A stretch of 40,549 bases of DNA from Candidatus Heritagella gallinarum (lineage in GTDB: Bacteria; Bacillota; Clostridia; Oscillospirales; Acutalibacteraceae): contig CAJFNK010000078.1 of the NCBI GenBank assembly GCA_904394685.1, positions 1 through 40,549 on the forward strand, written 5' to 3'. Each line of letters starts with the position of its first letter. Position 1 is the first letter of the stretch. This document shows, one piece after another, positions 23,036 to 31,647 of the stretch. A model generated the notes under the pieces. The model ran no database searches and was not told the DNA's origin. It saw only the letters and a program-made list of their open reading frames with translations. The translations under genes and the position numbers were made by a program.

Positions 23036-23644
23036 ATGAAAGAACTGCTCTCTGTATTGATTCTCGTTATTACCATCGGTGGACTCGCCCTGGTTTCCCT
23101 GATTTCACTGGGAATTATCAAGCCCCATGTTTTTGCCTCATTTTTCCATCAAAAGTCCACCTCTCGCCCAAAGGCACAGGAAGATTTACCCACCGTTATG
23201 GAATCTCCCAAGACACGCTGCATGAACTTTTGGAATCTGGAACAGCTTGACCGAAATGGAGAGGTCATCCACACCGTTCCCATCTATGACGTTCCCGAAG
23301 AAGGGCTGATGATTGGCGTTGACAGAGGATGTCCCATCCGGCTAAAAATGGAAGGAACCAGCAGCACCGTAGGCCGCTTCCATGCAATGATTTGTGAAGA
23401 TGATTACGGATATTATCTGGTTGACAATCATTCCCGCAACGGTATCTATAATCTCAAACACCAGCGGATTCATCAGGTAGATCTGACGGATGGACTAGAG
23501 ATTTATCTGGCAGATGTACGCATCCGATTCAGTGCTCACAACCCCTTCCAGGAATCTCAAAAAACAGTGGCCTATCCTCAAAAAACGGTTGCTGCCAACG
23601 CCTATCAGCGCATTATTCATCAGAACAGCATGAATGGATTTTAA
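23036..23644 (+). CDS. Membrane-anchored FHA-domain protein
   Basis: 202 residues. One N-terminal transmembrane segment (LIPHOBIC stretch near residues 5-28, beginning LLSVLILVITIGGLAL) is followed by a basic/Pro linker. The FHA domain spans about 85-175: MIGVDRGCPIRL, GRFHAMICEDD in place of the usual SRxHA, and VDNHSRNGIYNL with the conserved Asn and Gly. FHA domains bind phosphothreonine, so it is the likely reader of the island's kinase, placed at the membrane with the FHA part inside. AAGGAGG precedes the ATG. A terminator follows at 23660. Confidence 0.9.
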   Translation: MKELLSVLILVITIGGLALVSLISLGIIKPHVFASFFHQKSTSRPKAQEDLPTVMESPKTRCMNFWNLEQLDRNGEVIHTVPIYDVPEEGLMIGVDRGCPIRLKMEGTSSTVGRFHAMICEDDYGYYLVDNHSRNGIYNLKHQRIHQVDLTDGLEIYLADVRIRFSAHNPFQESQKTVAYPQKTVAANAYQRIIHQNSMNGF

Positions 23645-23659
23645 CTCCTGAAACAAGCA

Positions 23660-23702
23660 TAAAAATGCACCTTATCCAACAAATGGATAAGGTGCATTTT
23701 TT
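23660..23702. terminator. Bidirectional terminator
   Basis: A perfect 17-bp stem AAAATGCACCTTATCCA / TGGATAAGGTGCATTTT with a 5-nt loop. It ends the FHA gene and overlaps the stop codon of the AraC gene on the minus strand. Confidence 0.92.
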
Positions 23703-24585
23703 AGTTCTTCATTCCGTTTTTTGAGTAGGCAGCCGGAGAAATCCCGGTGACTTTCTTAAATTGGCGGCTCATATAAAATTCATCGGAATAGCCGGTAACC
23801 ATAGCGATTTCCGCCATTTTCATGTCGGTGGTGGTAAGCAGTTCTTTTACACGGTTCACCCGTACACGGCACAAATATTGAAATATGGTTTTCCCTGTTA
23901 TTTTTCGGAAAATACGGTTCAGATAGTCAAAATTCATTTCCAGCATTTCTTCCAGCTGTTTTCCCGTGATTTTTTCCATATAGTGGTTGTTGAGAAAATG
24001 CTTCAATTCCCGGATTTTCCGAACTGTTCTGGCCGGAAGCCCAAAATCTTCGGACTGAATCCCGGCTATCTGAGAACTCTGCGCCAATAAAAGCATGATT
24101 TCCAGCAGCTTTGCCGCCCAAAGCGTCCGGTAATTGCCCTCATTGCTGCGGGCGCTTTGAATCCCGTCTTCAAAACACTGAACCACTCTTTCCCGCAATT
24201 CCTGATCGTACAGATGGATATGCTTGGGAAGCAGGCAGTGTCCCATATCAAACTGCGCCTCTCCGCCTTCGTCATATTGCAAAAAGTGAACGTCTGATTC
24301 CCCCTCAAAAGGCAAAAGGGAAAGATTATTGAAATGAGCGAAATAATAGGCACAGCGAGCCGCTTTTGTGCCTTCGTGGAGAAGGCCAGGCTGTAAAAGG
24401 AAAGCATCGCCTTCCCGCAAAACATGTTCTTTTCCGTCCTCACGCAGGTACATTTCCCCTTCGGTAATAAAATAAAGGATATATTCTCCATTCTGACGGC
24501 GAAAATGTACCCATTCTTCTTTAGGGCAGAAAAAATTCAGAAAGCTGACATGGGGAAGGCTATTGAACAGGCACAGGTACTGCAT
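23701..24585 (-). CDS. AraC-family transcriptional regulator
   Basis: 294 residues. The N-terminal cupin-like sensor includes GEYILYFITEGEMYLREDGK near 35-55. The C-terminal double helix-turn-helix shows GKQLEEMLEMNFDYLNRIF and KMAEIAMVTGYSDEFYMSRQ, then FKKVTGISPAAYSKN. The ATG at 24585 follows GGAGG by six bases; the ATG at 24600 precedes that site. It lies 18 bp after the ADP-ribosylglycohydrolase-like gene, so the two form one transcript, and it probably controls it. Confidence 0.92.
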   Translation of the reverse strand: MQYLCLFNSLPHVSFLNFFCPKEEWVHFRRQNGEYILYFITEGEMYLREDGKEHVLREGDAFLLQPGLLHEGTKAARCAYYFAHFNNLSLLPFEGESDVHFLQYDEGGEAQFDMGHCLLPKHIHLYDQELRERVVQCFEDGIQSARSNEGNYRTLWAAKLLEIMLLLAQSSQIAGIQSEDFGLPARTVRKIRELKHFLNNHYMEKITGKQLEEMLEMNFDYLNRIFRKITGKTIFQYLCRVRVNRVKELLTTTDMKMAEIAMVTGYSDEFYMSRQFKKVTGISPAAYSKNGMKN

Positions 24586-24603
24586 GATCTCCCTCCCCAT
24601 TCA

Positions 24604-26685
24604 TTATCGAATTTGAATCTGTCTGAGCGAGCAGTGTCCTCCTTCACGGACGCAAATTCCAACAGACCCCTCAAGCCACGGGGACGACTCATCCCGGAAT
24701 ACCGGCATTTCACAGCCATCGATCCATACTTGAATCTGAGGGCCTTGTGCTTCTACCCGAACCCAGTATTCCTGACCCAGCTTCCAGTCAAAAGGAGCTT
24801 CCCAAAGGGTTTCATAACCGTTGTGGTTTTTCATCAGCGACACAACACCGTCCCGGAACATCACCGCATAAGAACGGATTGCGCCCTGCACCCGAACATT
24901 TACACCCCACACGTTTCCAGTCCAGGGGGTTACAGCAAACTCGGCCGTATAGTCCTTCCAGTCCCAACGGCCTGTGTAGGCCTCTCCAAAGTCTGCACAG
25001 GAGAGGTGCAGCTCGCCTTCCTGCAAATACAAAAGACCTTTCATCGTAGTAAACTGGCTCACTGGATGGTGATCAAAACAGAAGTCTTCCCGCTTTTCCA
25101 GTTTTGCTTCCAGCGTGTAATTTGGTTTCCCCTCAAAGATCAAATCATCTACATAAACACACCAGTCATTCTGGCTCTGCACCAAAATACCGGCCTCGCC
25201 CAGCAAAGCGCCCTCCATAGCAGGAATGTGCAGATGAGGTGTTCCCCAGCTTTCGGGAACCAGCTCGACTGCTTCTCCTGTCACGATTGTACCGGTGTGC
25301 AAATCTTTTACATACATCTGTACCGTTACACCGGGCTCCTTGCTGAACACCGCCGCCCGGATGGTCTGTCCCGGATAAAGAATCGCAGAAAAGCTGGGAT
25401 TATACCGGCTGTCCGAAAAATCTTTCGGCTCATAATAGGTCTGACGATAAATGGCTGTCAGTTCTGATGAGGCAGCGCCCCAGACTTTAAGGGAACGCTT
25501 TCCGGTATAAGCCTGCTCGCTGCTGTTTTCAAATGCAATATTTTCCTGCCCACGCACACGCATCGCATGGGTGGAACCGGGATATTCAAAATGACAGCTA
25601 TCCATCCGGTTCTCAAAAATCTCTTTCCACAGCGTTTCTGGTTCTTCCCCAGCCGCTCCATAGGCCAGCGAAGCAATATAGCTGGTGCAATATGGCAAAT
25701 CAAGAATATTCAGAGAGCCTACCACGCTGGAACAAATCAGCAGGTCATTAATGGGCTTACGCCACTTTTCGTAATCAATATCTTCCAATCCGTTGCGGAC
25801 ACCCATAATACAGCCCGCATTGGCAACGTTACAATCCGTATCCCATCCACACATATTGCAGATATTGATGGTACGGGTAAAATCCCCCTCGCCATACAGC
25901 AATGCCAGAATGATTACGCCGGCGTTGGGAATGATGTGGCAGCTTCCGGGGTATTTATCATAGCCAAAATGATCGTGCAGGAACTGGAAGGCGGCCCGCC
26001 AGTCATCCGGATGTTCTCGATGGAAACGACGAACTTCCGTTACCACACGGGCATATTCACAATCAGAGGGGATATAGGAAAGCGCTTTGTCCAGAATCCG
26101 GTTGATATCTTTTTCCACAAACGCATAGCTTACGGCAACTGCCACAAAAATACCGCCATAAATTCCATTGCCGTCATGGGTAACACTGGCGGCCGCCTGT
26201 GCGTATTTGGCTGCCAGATCCGGATTTCCCGGCGCTACCAGTCCCCAGGTATCGATAAAAATCTGTCCGCCGATCTGCTCTGCCACGGCATATCCATTCT
26301 GTTCGATCGATCCGCTTCTGGGAGCCGGAATCCCGTTTCGCAGGTTGAGATAAGCAGTATGCTCCGTAGACATTCCATAGCCGCCCCACCAGAAAAAGCC
26401 ACGCTCAAAAGCTGCGTAGTTGAGCAGCGCTTCTCCCACGTCCTGCGGTTTCAGGTCATAGTTGACTGCACTATCCTGAAGGCCACGGAGAAAGAAAAAG
26501 GGACCGTTGCTGTCGTCATCCGCTGCAAAATTGATAAAATCTACCGGATATCCATCCAGTTCTCCATACGTTTCTTTGATCTTCTCATATGTCCAGCCTT
26601 CGATATTGGCACCGGCACGGATTCCGATGATTTTTCCGAGCCAACCGGCATAAAGTTTTTCCAGATATCCCTTTGGAATTCCCAC
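24604..26685 (-). CDS. ADP-ribosylglycohydrolase-fold protein with lectin-like C-terminus
   Basis: 693 residues, about twice the length of a plain ADP-ribosylglycohydrolase. The N-terminal part (1-370) has the all-helical fold's Asp/Asn motifs: KIIGIRAGANIEG, FAADDDSNGPF, SVTHDGNGIYGGIF and CGWDTDCNVANAGCIMG, a dinuclear Mg site. The C-terminal part (about 520-693) looks like a concanavalin/LamG-type beta sandwich (WKDYTAEFAVTPWTGNVWGV and YWVRVEAQGPQIQVWIDG). No signal peptide is present. Proteins of this group are often met in glycan or glycoside loci, so a nucleoside or glycoside hydrolase role is as likely as de-ADP-ribosylation. The start is GTG after AAAGGAGC. Confidence 0.85.
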   Translation of the reverse strand: MGIPKGYLEKLYAGWLGKIIGIRAGANIEGWTYEKIKETYGELDGYPVDFINFAADDDSNGPFFFLRGLQDSAVNYDLKPQDVGEALLNYAAFERGFFWWGGYGMSTEHTAYLNLRNGIPAPRSGSIEQNGYAVAEQIGGQIFIDTWGLVAPGNPDLAAKYAQAAASVTHDGNGIYGGIFVAVAVSYAFVEKDINRILDKALSYIPSDCEYARVVTEVRRFHREHPDDWRAAFQFLHDHFGYDKYPGSCHIIPNAGVIILALLYGEGDFTRTINICNMCGWDTDCNVANAGCIMGVRNGLEDIDYEKWRKPINDLLICSSVVGSLNILDLPYCTSYIASLAYGAAGEEPETLWKEIFENRMDSCHFEYPGSTHAMRVRGQENIAFENSSEQAYTGKRSLKVWGAASSELTAIYRQTYYEPKDFSDSRYNPSFSAILYPGQTIRAAVFSKEPGVTVQMYVKDLHTGTIVTGEAVELVPESWGTPHLHIPAMEGALLGEAGILVQSQNDWCVYVDDLIFEGKPNYTLEAKLEKREDFCFDHHPVSQFTTMKGLLYLQEGELHLSCADFGEAYTGRWDWKDYTAEFAVTPWTGNVWGVNVRVQGAIRSYAVMFRDGVVSLMKNHNGYETLWEAPFDWKLGQEYWVRVEAQGPQIQVWIDGCEMPVFRDESSPWLEGSVGICVREGGHCSLRQIQIR

Positions 26686-26724
26686 AGAGAACAGCTCCTT
26701 TCAAATCCACCCGAATACAATCAG

Positions 26725-26769
26725 GTTTATAAACAAACTTATTATATCACATTTCCTTTCTTCTGCCAA
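26725..26769 (-). promoter_or_regulatory. Promoter and palindrome upstream of the ADP-ribosylglycohydrolase gene
   Basis: TTGGCA (26769-26764), 17 bp, TATAAT (26746-26741) on the minus strand. A perfect 10-bp palindrome GTTTATAAAC (26725-26734) lies just after the -10, a possible operator for the downstream AraC protein. Confidence 0.7.
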
Positions 26770-26777
26770 GAGTCCTT

Positions 26778-27599
26778 TCATCTTCCTTTAGGCAAAGGTT
26801 GTGGAGTACTTCCTTGTAAAACCGAGCTCTTTTTTTCGCCATGGCTTCTAACCGGCATTTCCTGAAATTCTGTCATATCTCCCCAATACCGTTTGGGCAA
26901 ATGGCTCATACGGCACTTGGGATTTTCACGCTCCCGGATCGCAATGGTATCATAAAATTGTTTCCACATTGCCCGATACGCCTGTTCTTCTTCGTCCGGC
27001 GGATTGGGAATAAACTGCTCCATGGGAATCAGCTTGCCTTTTCCCGGCTGATGAATCAGGGCTTCCCGGTGCGTTTTATCATACAGCAAAAAATATTCCT
27101 CCGGATATCGCTGAAAAAAATGGTCTTTCAGCAGAGGAAGCACCCGGTTTCGTGGCGTAATGGCGGCTGTCATCACATGTCCGCTAATCGAAAAACGGAC
27201 GAATCCCTGAAACAGATGGGTTTCATTATACAAGTATTGCAGCGCCTGATTCAGCTGGTTTACCGTTTCGTCCGCCAACATATCCACCACCTGAGGCCCT
27301 GCCTGGTATCCTCTGGCAATAAAACGGCAAAGGGTGAGCGCCTTATCCGGCAGGCAGGTCCAGTACCCATCCCGCACCATCTGTGTTCCCCGTTTTCCCA
27401 GCTTTTTGGGTAGGGAACGCCATACACGCCGGGCATGAGCTTCATCCGTTTTGACCCATTTTTCGGGATACAGTGTAGCCGGATCATCTTCTTCCAAAAT
27501 CTGTGCGGGAAACTCCTTTTGCGTATAGATTTCATACACGCAGCACAGAATCCCCCGGAAGCTTCCATCATACCGGTACACCAGATTTTTTTCCTCCAT
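26778..27599 (-). CDS. Probable DNA metabolism protein (TIGR03915-type)
   Basis: 273 residues. It begins with NLVYRYDGSFRGILCCVYEI, the hallmark of the TIGR03915 group that accompanies the radical SAM protein of TIGR03916; in some genomes this part is fused to a uracil-DNA-glycosylase domain. Here only the short form is present. Later conserved features are GYQAGPQVVDMLAD and HLPKRYWGDMTEF. The ATG at 27599 follows GGAGGAAGG. It starts 19 bp after the radical SAM gene. A role in handling DNA damage is family-based inference; no reaction is established. Confidence 0.85.
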   Translation of the reverse strand: MEEKNLVYRYDGSFRGILCCVYEIYTQKEFPAQILEEDDPATLYPEKWVKTDEAHARRVWRSLPKKLGKRGTQMVRDGYWTCLPDKALTLCRFIARGYQAGPQVVDMLADETVNQLNQALQYLYNETHLFQGFVRFSISGHVMTAAITPRNRVLPLLKDHFFQRYPEEYFLLYDKTHREALIHQPGKGKLIPMEQFIPNPPDEEEQAYRAMWKQFYDTIAIRERENPKCRMSHLPKRYWGDMTEFQEMPVRSHGEKKSSVLQGSTPQPLPKGR

Positions 27600-27618
27600 C
27601 CTTCCTCCCTCCATTTCG

Positions 27619-28923
27619 TCAGCCGGTCAGCATCATTTTCACCTGAGATGGTTGCAGCAAAGACTGCGTATCAAAAAAAGAAAGCTGCTGTGCCTGTTCC
27701 TGTGGGAGAAGCTCTCTCCCCTGCTGCGTAATCAGGTTGCGGATGGCTGCATCCGGCGATACATAGAGTCCCCGCATCCCCTTTCCCTTACAGGTTAAAA
27801 AATACTGCGCCCGTTTTAATACCACTCCCAGCTTTTTCAGGTCGTCAAAATCCAGTGCAGCGGTACGCCGTGCCGTCATAATGCGGCGGGCACTTTTCAC
27901 GCCAATTCCCGGAACCCGCAACAGCATCTGATACTCTGCCCGGTTTACTTCTACCGGAAACTGTTCCATATGATGGACAGCCCAATTACATTTTGGGTCA
28001 ATCAGAGGGTTAAATTCCTGATGTTCCTCGTCCAGCAACTCCGACGCCGAAAACCCATAAAAACGCAACAACCAATCCGCCTGATACAGACGGTGTTCCC
28101 GCAAAAGGGGCGGCTTGGTGTCGGTGGGCGGAAGCAACGCCGTGGAATTGACCGGGATATAGGCCGAAAAAAACACCCGCTTTAACTGATATTTCTGATA
28201 TAGCCCTTCTGTCAGGCGCAGAATCTGCCAGTCGGTTTCAGGCGTAGCGCCAATAATCATCTGCGTGCTTTGGCCGGCTGGCACAAATCGTGGCGTATGG
28301 CGATACCGCACCATTTCGGTGGCGTTCTCTTGGATTTTTCCCGTAATCAGCCCCATAGGGTGAAAAATGGAATGACGGGACTTATCCGGTGCCAACCGCT
28401 TGAGGCTTTCTTCACTGGGAAGCTCAATATTTACGCTCATACGGTCTGCCAACATTCCTAGCCGTGAAAGCAAGAGAGGGTCGGCACCAGGAATGGCTTT
28501 TGCATGGATATAGCCTCGAAACCGGTATTCCTCCCGCAAAATCCGCAGGGTTTCAATCAGCTGTTCACAGGTATAATCCGGGTTCCGAATCACGCCAGAG
28601 CTAACAAACAGCCCCTCGATATAGTTGCGACGATAAAACCCCATCGTAAGCTCCGCCAGCTCCCTTGGGGTGAAAGAGGCACGAGGGGTCTGATTGGTGC
28701 GGCGATTGATGCAATATTCGCAATCATAGATACAGGCATTGGAAAATAATACTTTGAGCAGCGAAATACATCTGCCGTCTGCCGAAAAGCTGTGGCATAT
28801 ACCGCAGGCGGCGGAGCTTCCCACGCTCCCTCTTTTCCCCTTCCGGTCAACACCACTGGAAGTACAGGCAACATCATACTTTGCAGCATCTGTTAAAATC
28901 TCCAGTTTTTCCAGAACGGTCAT
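27619..28923 (-). CDS. Radical SAM protein of the DNA modification/repair type (TIGR03916-like)
   Basis: 434 residues. The radical SAM cluster motif CIYDCEYC (Cx3Cx2C) is near residue 70, preceded by GICHSFSADGRCISLLKVL. The C-terminal region has a helix-hairpin-helix (LLRVPGIGVKSARRIMTARR) that implies DNA binding. ATG at 28923 has GAGGTGG five bases upstream; the GTG at 28932 is rejected. It forms a pair with the downstream TIGR03915-type gene. A LexA-like box sits between promoter and start, so SOS control is likely. Confidence 0.92.
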   Translation of the reverse strand: MTVLEKLEILTDAAKYDVACTSSGVDRKGKRGSVGSSAACGICHSFSADGRCISLLKVLFSNACIYDCEYCINRRTNQTPRASFTPRELAELTMGFYRRNYIEGLFVSSGVIRNPDYTCEQLIETLRILREEYRFRGYIHAKAIPGADPLLLSRLGMLADRMSVNIELPSEESLKRLAPDKSRHSIFHPMGLITGKIQENATEMVRYRHTPRFVPAGQSTQMIIGATPETDWQILRLTEGLYQKYQLKRVFFSAYIPVNSTALLPPTDTKPPLLREHRLYQADWLLRFYGFSASELLDEEHQEFNPLIDPKCNWAVHHMEQFPVEVNRAEYQMLLRVPGIGVKSARRIMTARRTAALDFDDLKKLGVVLKRAQYFLTCKGKGMRGLYVSPDAAIRNLITQQGRELLPQEQAQQLSFFDTQSLLQPSQVKMMLTG

Positions 28924-28934
28924 GCCTTCCACCT

Positions 28935-28981
28935 CGAACGTTTGTTTTATTTAAGTATAGCACATCCGTTCGGATTGTCAA
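28935..28981 (-). promoter_or_regulatory. Promoter with LexA-like box for the radical SAM operon
   Basis: TTGACA (28981-28976), 16 bp, TATACT (28959-28954) on the minus strand, then CGAACGTTTGTTTT (read on plus, 28935-28948), close to the Gram-positive SOS box CGAACRNRYGTTYC with two mismatches. The box covers the start-site region. Confidence 0.65.
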
Positions 28982-29061
28982 TAAAAAATCGAACAAATTT
29001 TCTGTTACAAATATTGGTAAAAAATCTAAAACACTCATTAGAAGCTTCTATATCCAATCAC

Positions 29062-29101
29062 AAAAGAGCCTGCTGTCCGGTTACAGACAGCAGGCTCTTT
29101 T
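29062..29101. terminator. Terminator downstream of the PBP gene
   Basis: A perfect 16-bp stem AAAAGAGCCTGCTGTC / GACAGCAGGCTCTTTT with an 8-nt loop. It works on either strand; on the minus strand it ends the PBP transcript, 120 bp past the stop. Confidence 0.85.
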
Positions 29102-29175
29102 CCCGCTAAAAATAAAACTATATCAATTTTGATCATCCAACAGCCTTTACCCGGCATATTTTGATTGGCTTGCTA

Positions 29176-29224
29176 CTAGGAGCTATCTGAAAAGTCGATA
29201 ATTTCGACTTTTCAGATAGCCCTA
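29176..29224. mobile_element. MITE-like palindrome, short copy (49 bp)
   Basis: A perfect 17-bp stem (GCTATCTGAAAAGTCGA and its complement) bounded by CTAG/CTAA. On the minus strand its left half matches the left end of the element at 3058. It seems to be an internally deleted or self-inverted derivative. Its outer TA is part of the PBP stop codon TAG. Confidence 0.7.
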
Positions 29225-31555
29225 ATCCAACCACCAATCATCCTCTGGATCATCAGTTGGAGCCGGAGAATCTTCCGGCTCTTGCCCAGAAGATTCTGGT
29301 GTGGGTTCCGGCGTGATCGTAGGTTCTGGTGTTGGAGAAGGTGTGGGGGTTGGAGTGGGCGTCGGAGAAGGTGTCGGGGTTGGGCTTGGAGAAGGCGTGG
29401 CTTTGGCATCTTTATGCTCGATAGAGCAAACCGACGGCATACGATTGCTCTGGTACCAGCCTAAGGCTGTTTCTTTACAATCTTTTCCTGCCAACAAACC
29501 GGATTCCGTACAATACCTTGCCGATACCACACTGGAATCGTAGCTAAACGCTAACTCCGACGAATCCTGGTCTTCCAGACATCGAGTCATAATCGCTTTC
29601 CATAGAGTAATGGGGTCACGGGTAGAGACCACTCGTGAGGGGGTCGGATATCCCGACCAAACGGTTGCGATTGCATAGGGTGTTCCACCCACAAACCAAA
29701 CGTCCTTATCGGCATCGGTAGTACCCGTTTTTCCATAAACATCCCATCCGGGAATCGCTGCACGGGTACCGGTACCCAAAGAACCATAAATCGGTTCCCG
29801 CAACAGCTTGTGCATCACAGTGGCATCTGCTGCCGACATAACCTGTGAGGGAACGTTTTTGGTGTTATCCAGAATACGGTTCCCATCATGGTCTTCTACA
29901 TAATAGTAGGTATAAGGCTCGTTATACTGTCCGCCATTTCCGAATATCTGATACGCTGCTGTGATTTCTTTTACTGTCATACCACCATTTAGACCGCCGA
30001 TGGCCATTGCGGCCAGTTCCACACGGTCTGTCTGGGGATTCAGGTACTGGAAGTGAAGCTTTTCTGTCAGGAAATCATAAATATTGGTCGGGCCAATCTG
30101 ATTCGTCAACTGAACAGCTGCGGTATTTTGCGAAACCTGAATTGCCTTGGCAACGGTCATATAGCCTTCTGGCTTTCGTCCTGCGTTGCTTGGTCCAGGC
30201 TGTCCGGGGCCAAAATAGTTTTCAAAATATTCATCCTTCAATAAGGTGGAATAATTGATAACCCCCATATCCATGGCAGTAGCATAAACACCGATAGGCT
30301 TAATGGTAGAACCAGGCTGCCGCTTTGCGTCGGTAGCATAGCTAAACCAGAGGTTACCGGTTTTTTCTTCACGGGAACCCACAGTCGCCAGCACTCTGCC
30401 GCTGTAATCCATCATCAAAAAGCCGGACTGTACAGCTCCATCTGTTGAATAGTTTTCTTCATTGGCATATTCTTCTTCGGCAATTTTCTGAACCTTCGGG
30501 TCCATTGCGCAATAGATCTTGAGTCCGCTGTGATACAGCATCTGCTGCGCTTTTGATTCATCACAGTCATACAGTTCCATCAAATCGGCCACAACATCGT
30601 CATAAACCGCTTCGATGTACCAGTTCCATACAGTGGAATTGGTTTCTTCTTCGCTCTCCCCTTCCTGGCTATATCCTACAAACTCCATATGTTCAGACTT
30701 TTCCATTGCCTGATCGTATTCAGCCTTGGTGATCTTTTCCTGATCGTACATGGCCGTCAGCACATTCTGCTGACGTTCTTTGTTGTTTTCGGGATAAACC
30801 AGTGGGTTATATTTGTAAGGGTTTTGTGTAATTCCTGCAATCGCAGCACATTCCGCCAAATCACAGTCCTGAATGTCTTTTCCAAAATAGAGCTGTGCCG
30901 CTGCTTGTACGCCGTTACACCCGCTGCCAAAATGGACAACATTTAAATAGGCTTCGAGGATTTGGTCTTTGGAATATTTGTCTTCCAGCTTGAGAGCCAT
31001 AAAAATCTCTCTGACTTTTCGCAGCATACTAACTTCATTTTTACCGGTGATATTCTTTACCAGCTGCTGCGTAATGGTAGACCCGCCTCCACCAACCTGG
31101 CCGGTAAACAATTTGACGACCGACTTAAACGTGGTGATCCAGTCAACGCCCTCATGGTCTTGAAATCGTTTATCCTCAATGGCGACAATCGCATCTTTCA
31201 TCTCCTGCGGGATATCTTTATAATCGACCCACACACGATTTTCCGAGCTGTGCAGCGAAAGATATTCCTGAAACTCTCCATTTTCGTCCTGTACATAAAT
31301 AATGCTGTTATAGTCCAGCTTTTGCAAATCCAGGCTGGGAGCTTCGATTTTGGAACCTTCTTCAAAGATAAACGCCACTACCGTTACTCCTACCACAGTA
31401 CCGGCGATACACAACACAATCAGACAGGTAAAAAAGGCCTTTAACAACGATCTGCCAAAAAACCTGGCTGCGGACGCAACGGAGCGGGAACGGCTTCCTT
31501 CCGTTGCCATGGGGCCTGTCACGGTGTTGTACTTATTAATGTCTGTTTTTTTCAC
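29222..31555 (-). CDS. Class A penicillin-binding protein (PBP1A type)
   Basis: 777 residues. It polymerises and cross-links peptidoglycan at the outer membrane face. A transmembrane segment lies near 35-60 (FFTCLIVLCIAGTVVGVTVV). The GT51 domain shows AIEDKRFQDHEG and GGGGSTITQQLVKN near 125-160. The transpeptidase domain has PGSTIKP (SxxK, near 415), SQN in VSQNTAAVQL and KTG in GKTGTTDAD near 605. The tail of about 60 residues is Thr/Pro/Ser repeats then acidic, a wall-type linker. The start is GTG with AAGGAG ten bases upstream. The gene is divergent from a BofC-like gene, and a MITE palindrome abuts the stop. Confidence 0.96.
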   Translation of the reverse strand: MKKTDINKYNTVTGPMATEGSRSRSVASAARFFGRSLLKAFFTCLIVLCIAGTVVGVTVVAFIFEEGSKIEAPSLDLQKLDYNSIIYVQDENGEFQEYLSLHSSENRVWVDYKDIPQEMKDAIVAIEDKRFQDHEGVDWITTFKSVVKLFTGQVGGGGSTITQQLVKNITGKNEVSMLRKVREIFMALKLEDKYSKDQILEAYLNVVHFGSGCNGVQAAAQLYFGKDIQDCDLAECAAIAGITQNPYKYNPLVYPENNKERQQNVLTAMYDQEKITKAEYDQAMEKSEHMEFVGYSQEGESEEETNSTVWNWYIEAVYDDVVADLMELYDCDESKAQQMLYHSGLKIYCAMDPKVQKIAEEEYANEENYSTDGAVQSGFLMMDYSGRVLATVGSREEKTGNLWFSYATDAKRQPGSTIKPIGVYATAMDMGVINYSTLLKDEYFENYFGPGQPGPSNAGRKPEGYMTVAKAIQVSQNTAAVQLTNQIGPTNIYDFLTEKLHFQYLNPQTDRVELAAMAIGGLNGGMTVKEITAAYQIFGNGGQYNEPYTYYYVEDHDGNRILDNTKNVPSQVMSAADATVMHKLLREPIYGSLGTGTRAAIPGWDVYGKTGTTDADKDVWFVGGTPYAIATVWSGYPTPSRVVSTRDPITLWKAIMTRCLEDQDSSELAFSYDSSVVSARYCTESGLLAGKDCKETALGWYQSNRMPSVCSIEHKDAKATPSPSPTPTPSPTPTPTPTPSPTPEPTITPEPTPESSGQEPEDSPAPTDDPEDDWWLD

Positions 31556-31647
31556 ATTCAGCCAACTCCTTGATTTTTTAGCCTCGGTACTTTTGCGTAC
31601 GCATATTTTTCCAGTCAGTCCTCATACTAACGGCGAGGTGATTTGCT

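Noticed and set aside
25567-26865. A 432-codon plus-strand frame over the ADP-ribosylglycohydrolase gene
   Set aside because: No ribosome site, no recognisable motif, and the opposite strand is clearly coding.
28976-28996. Additional LexA-like half-sites (CGAAC at 28991 and TCCGTTCGGA near 28965)
   Set aside because: Only half-sites match; one full box nearer the start explains the pattern better.
29295-29405. Short tandem repeats that look like a repeat array
   Set aside because: They encode the Thr/Pro/Ser tail of the PBP; no spacers, so not CRISPR.
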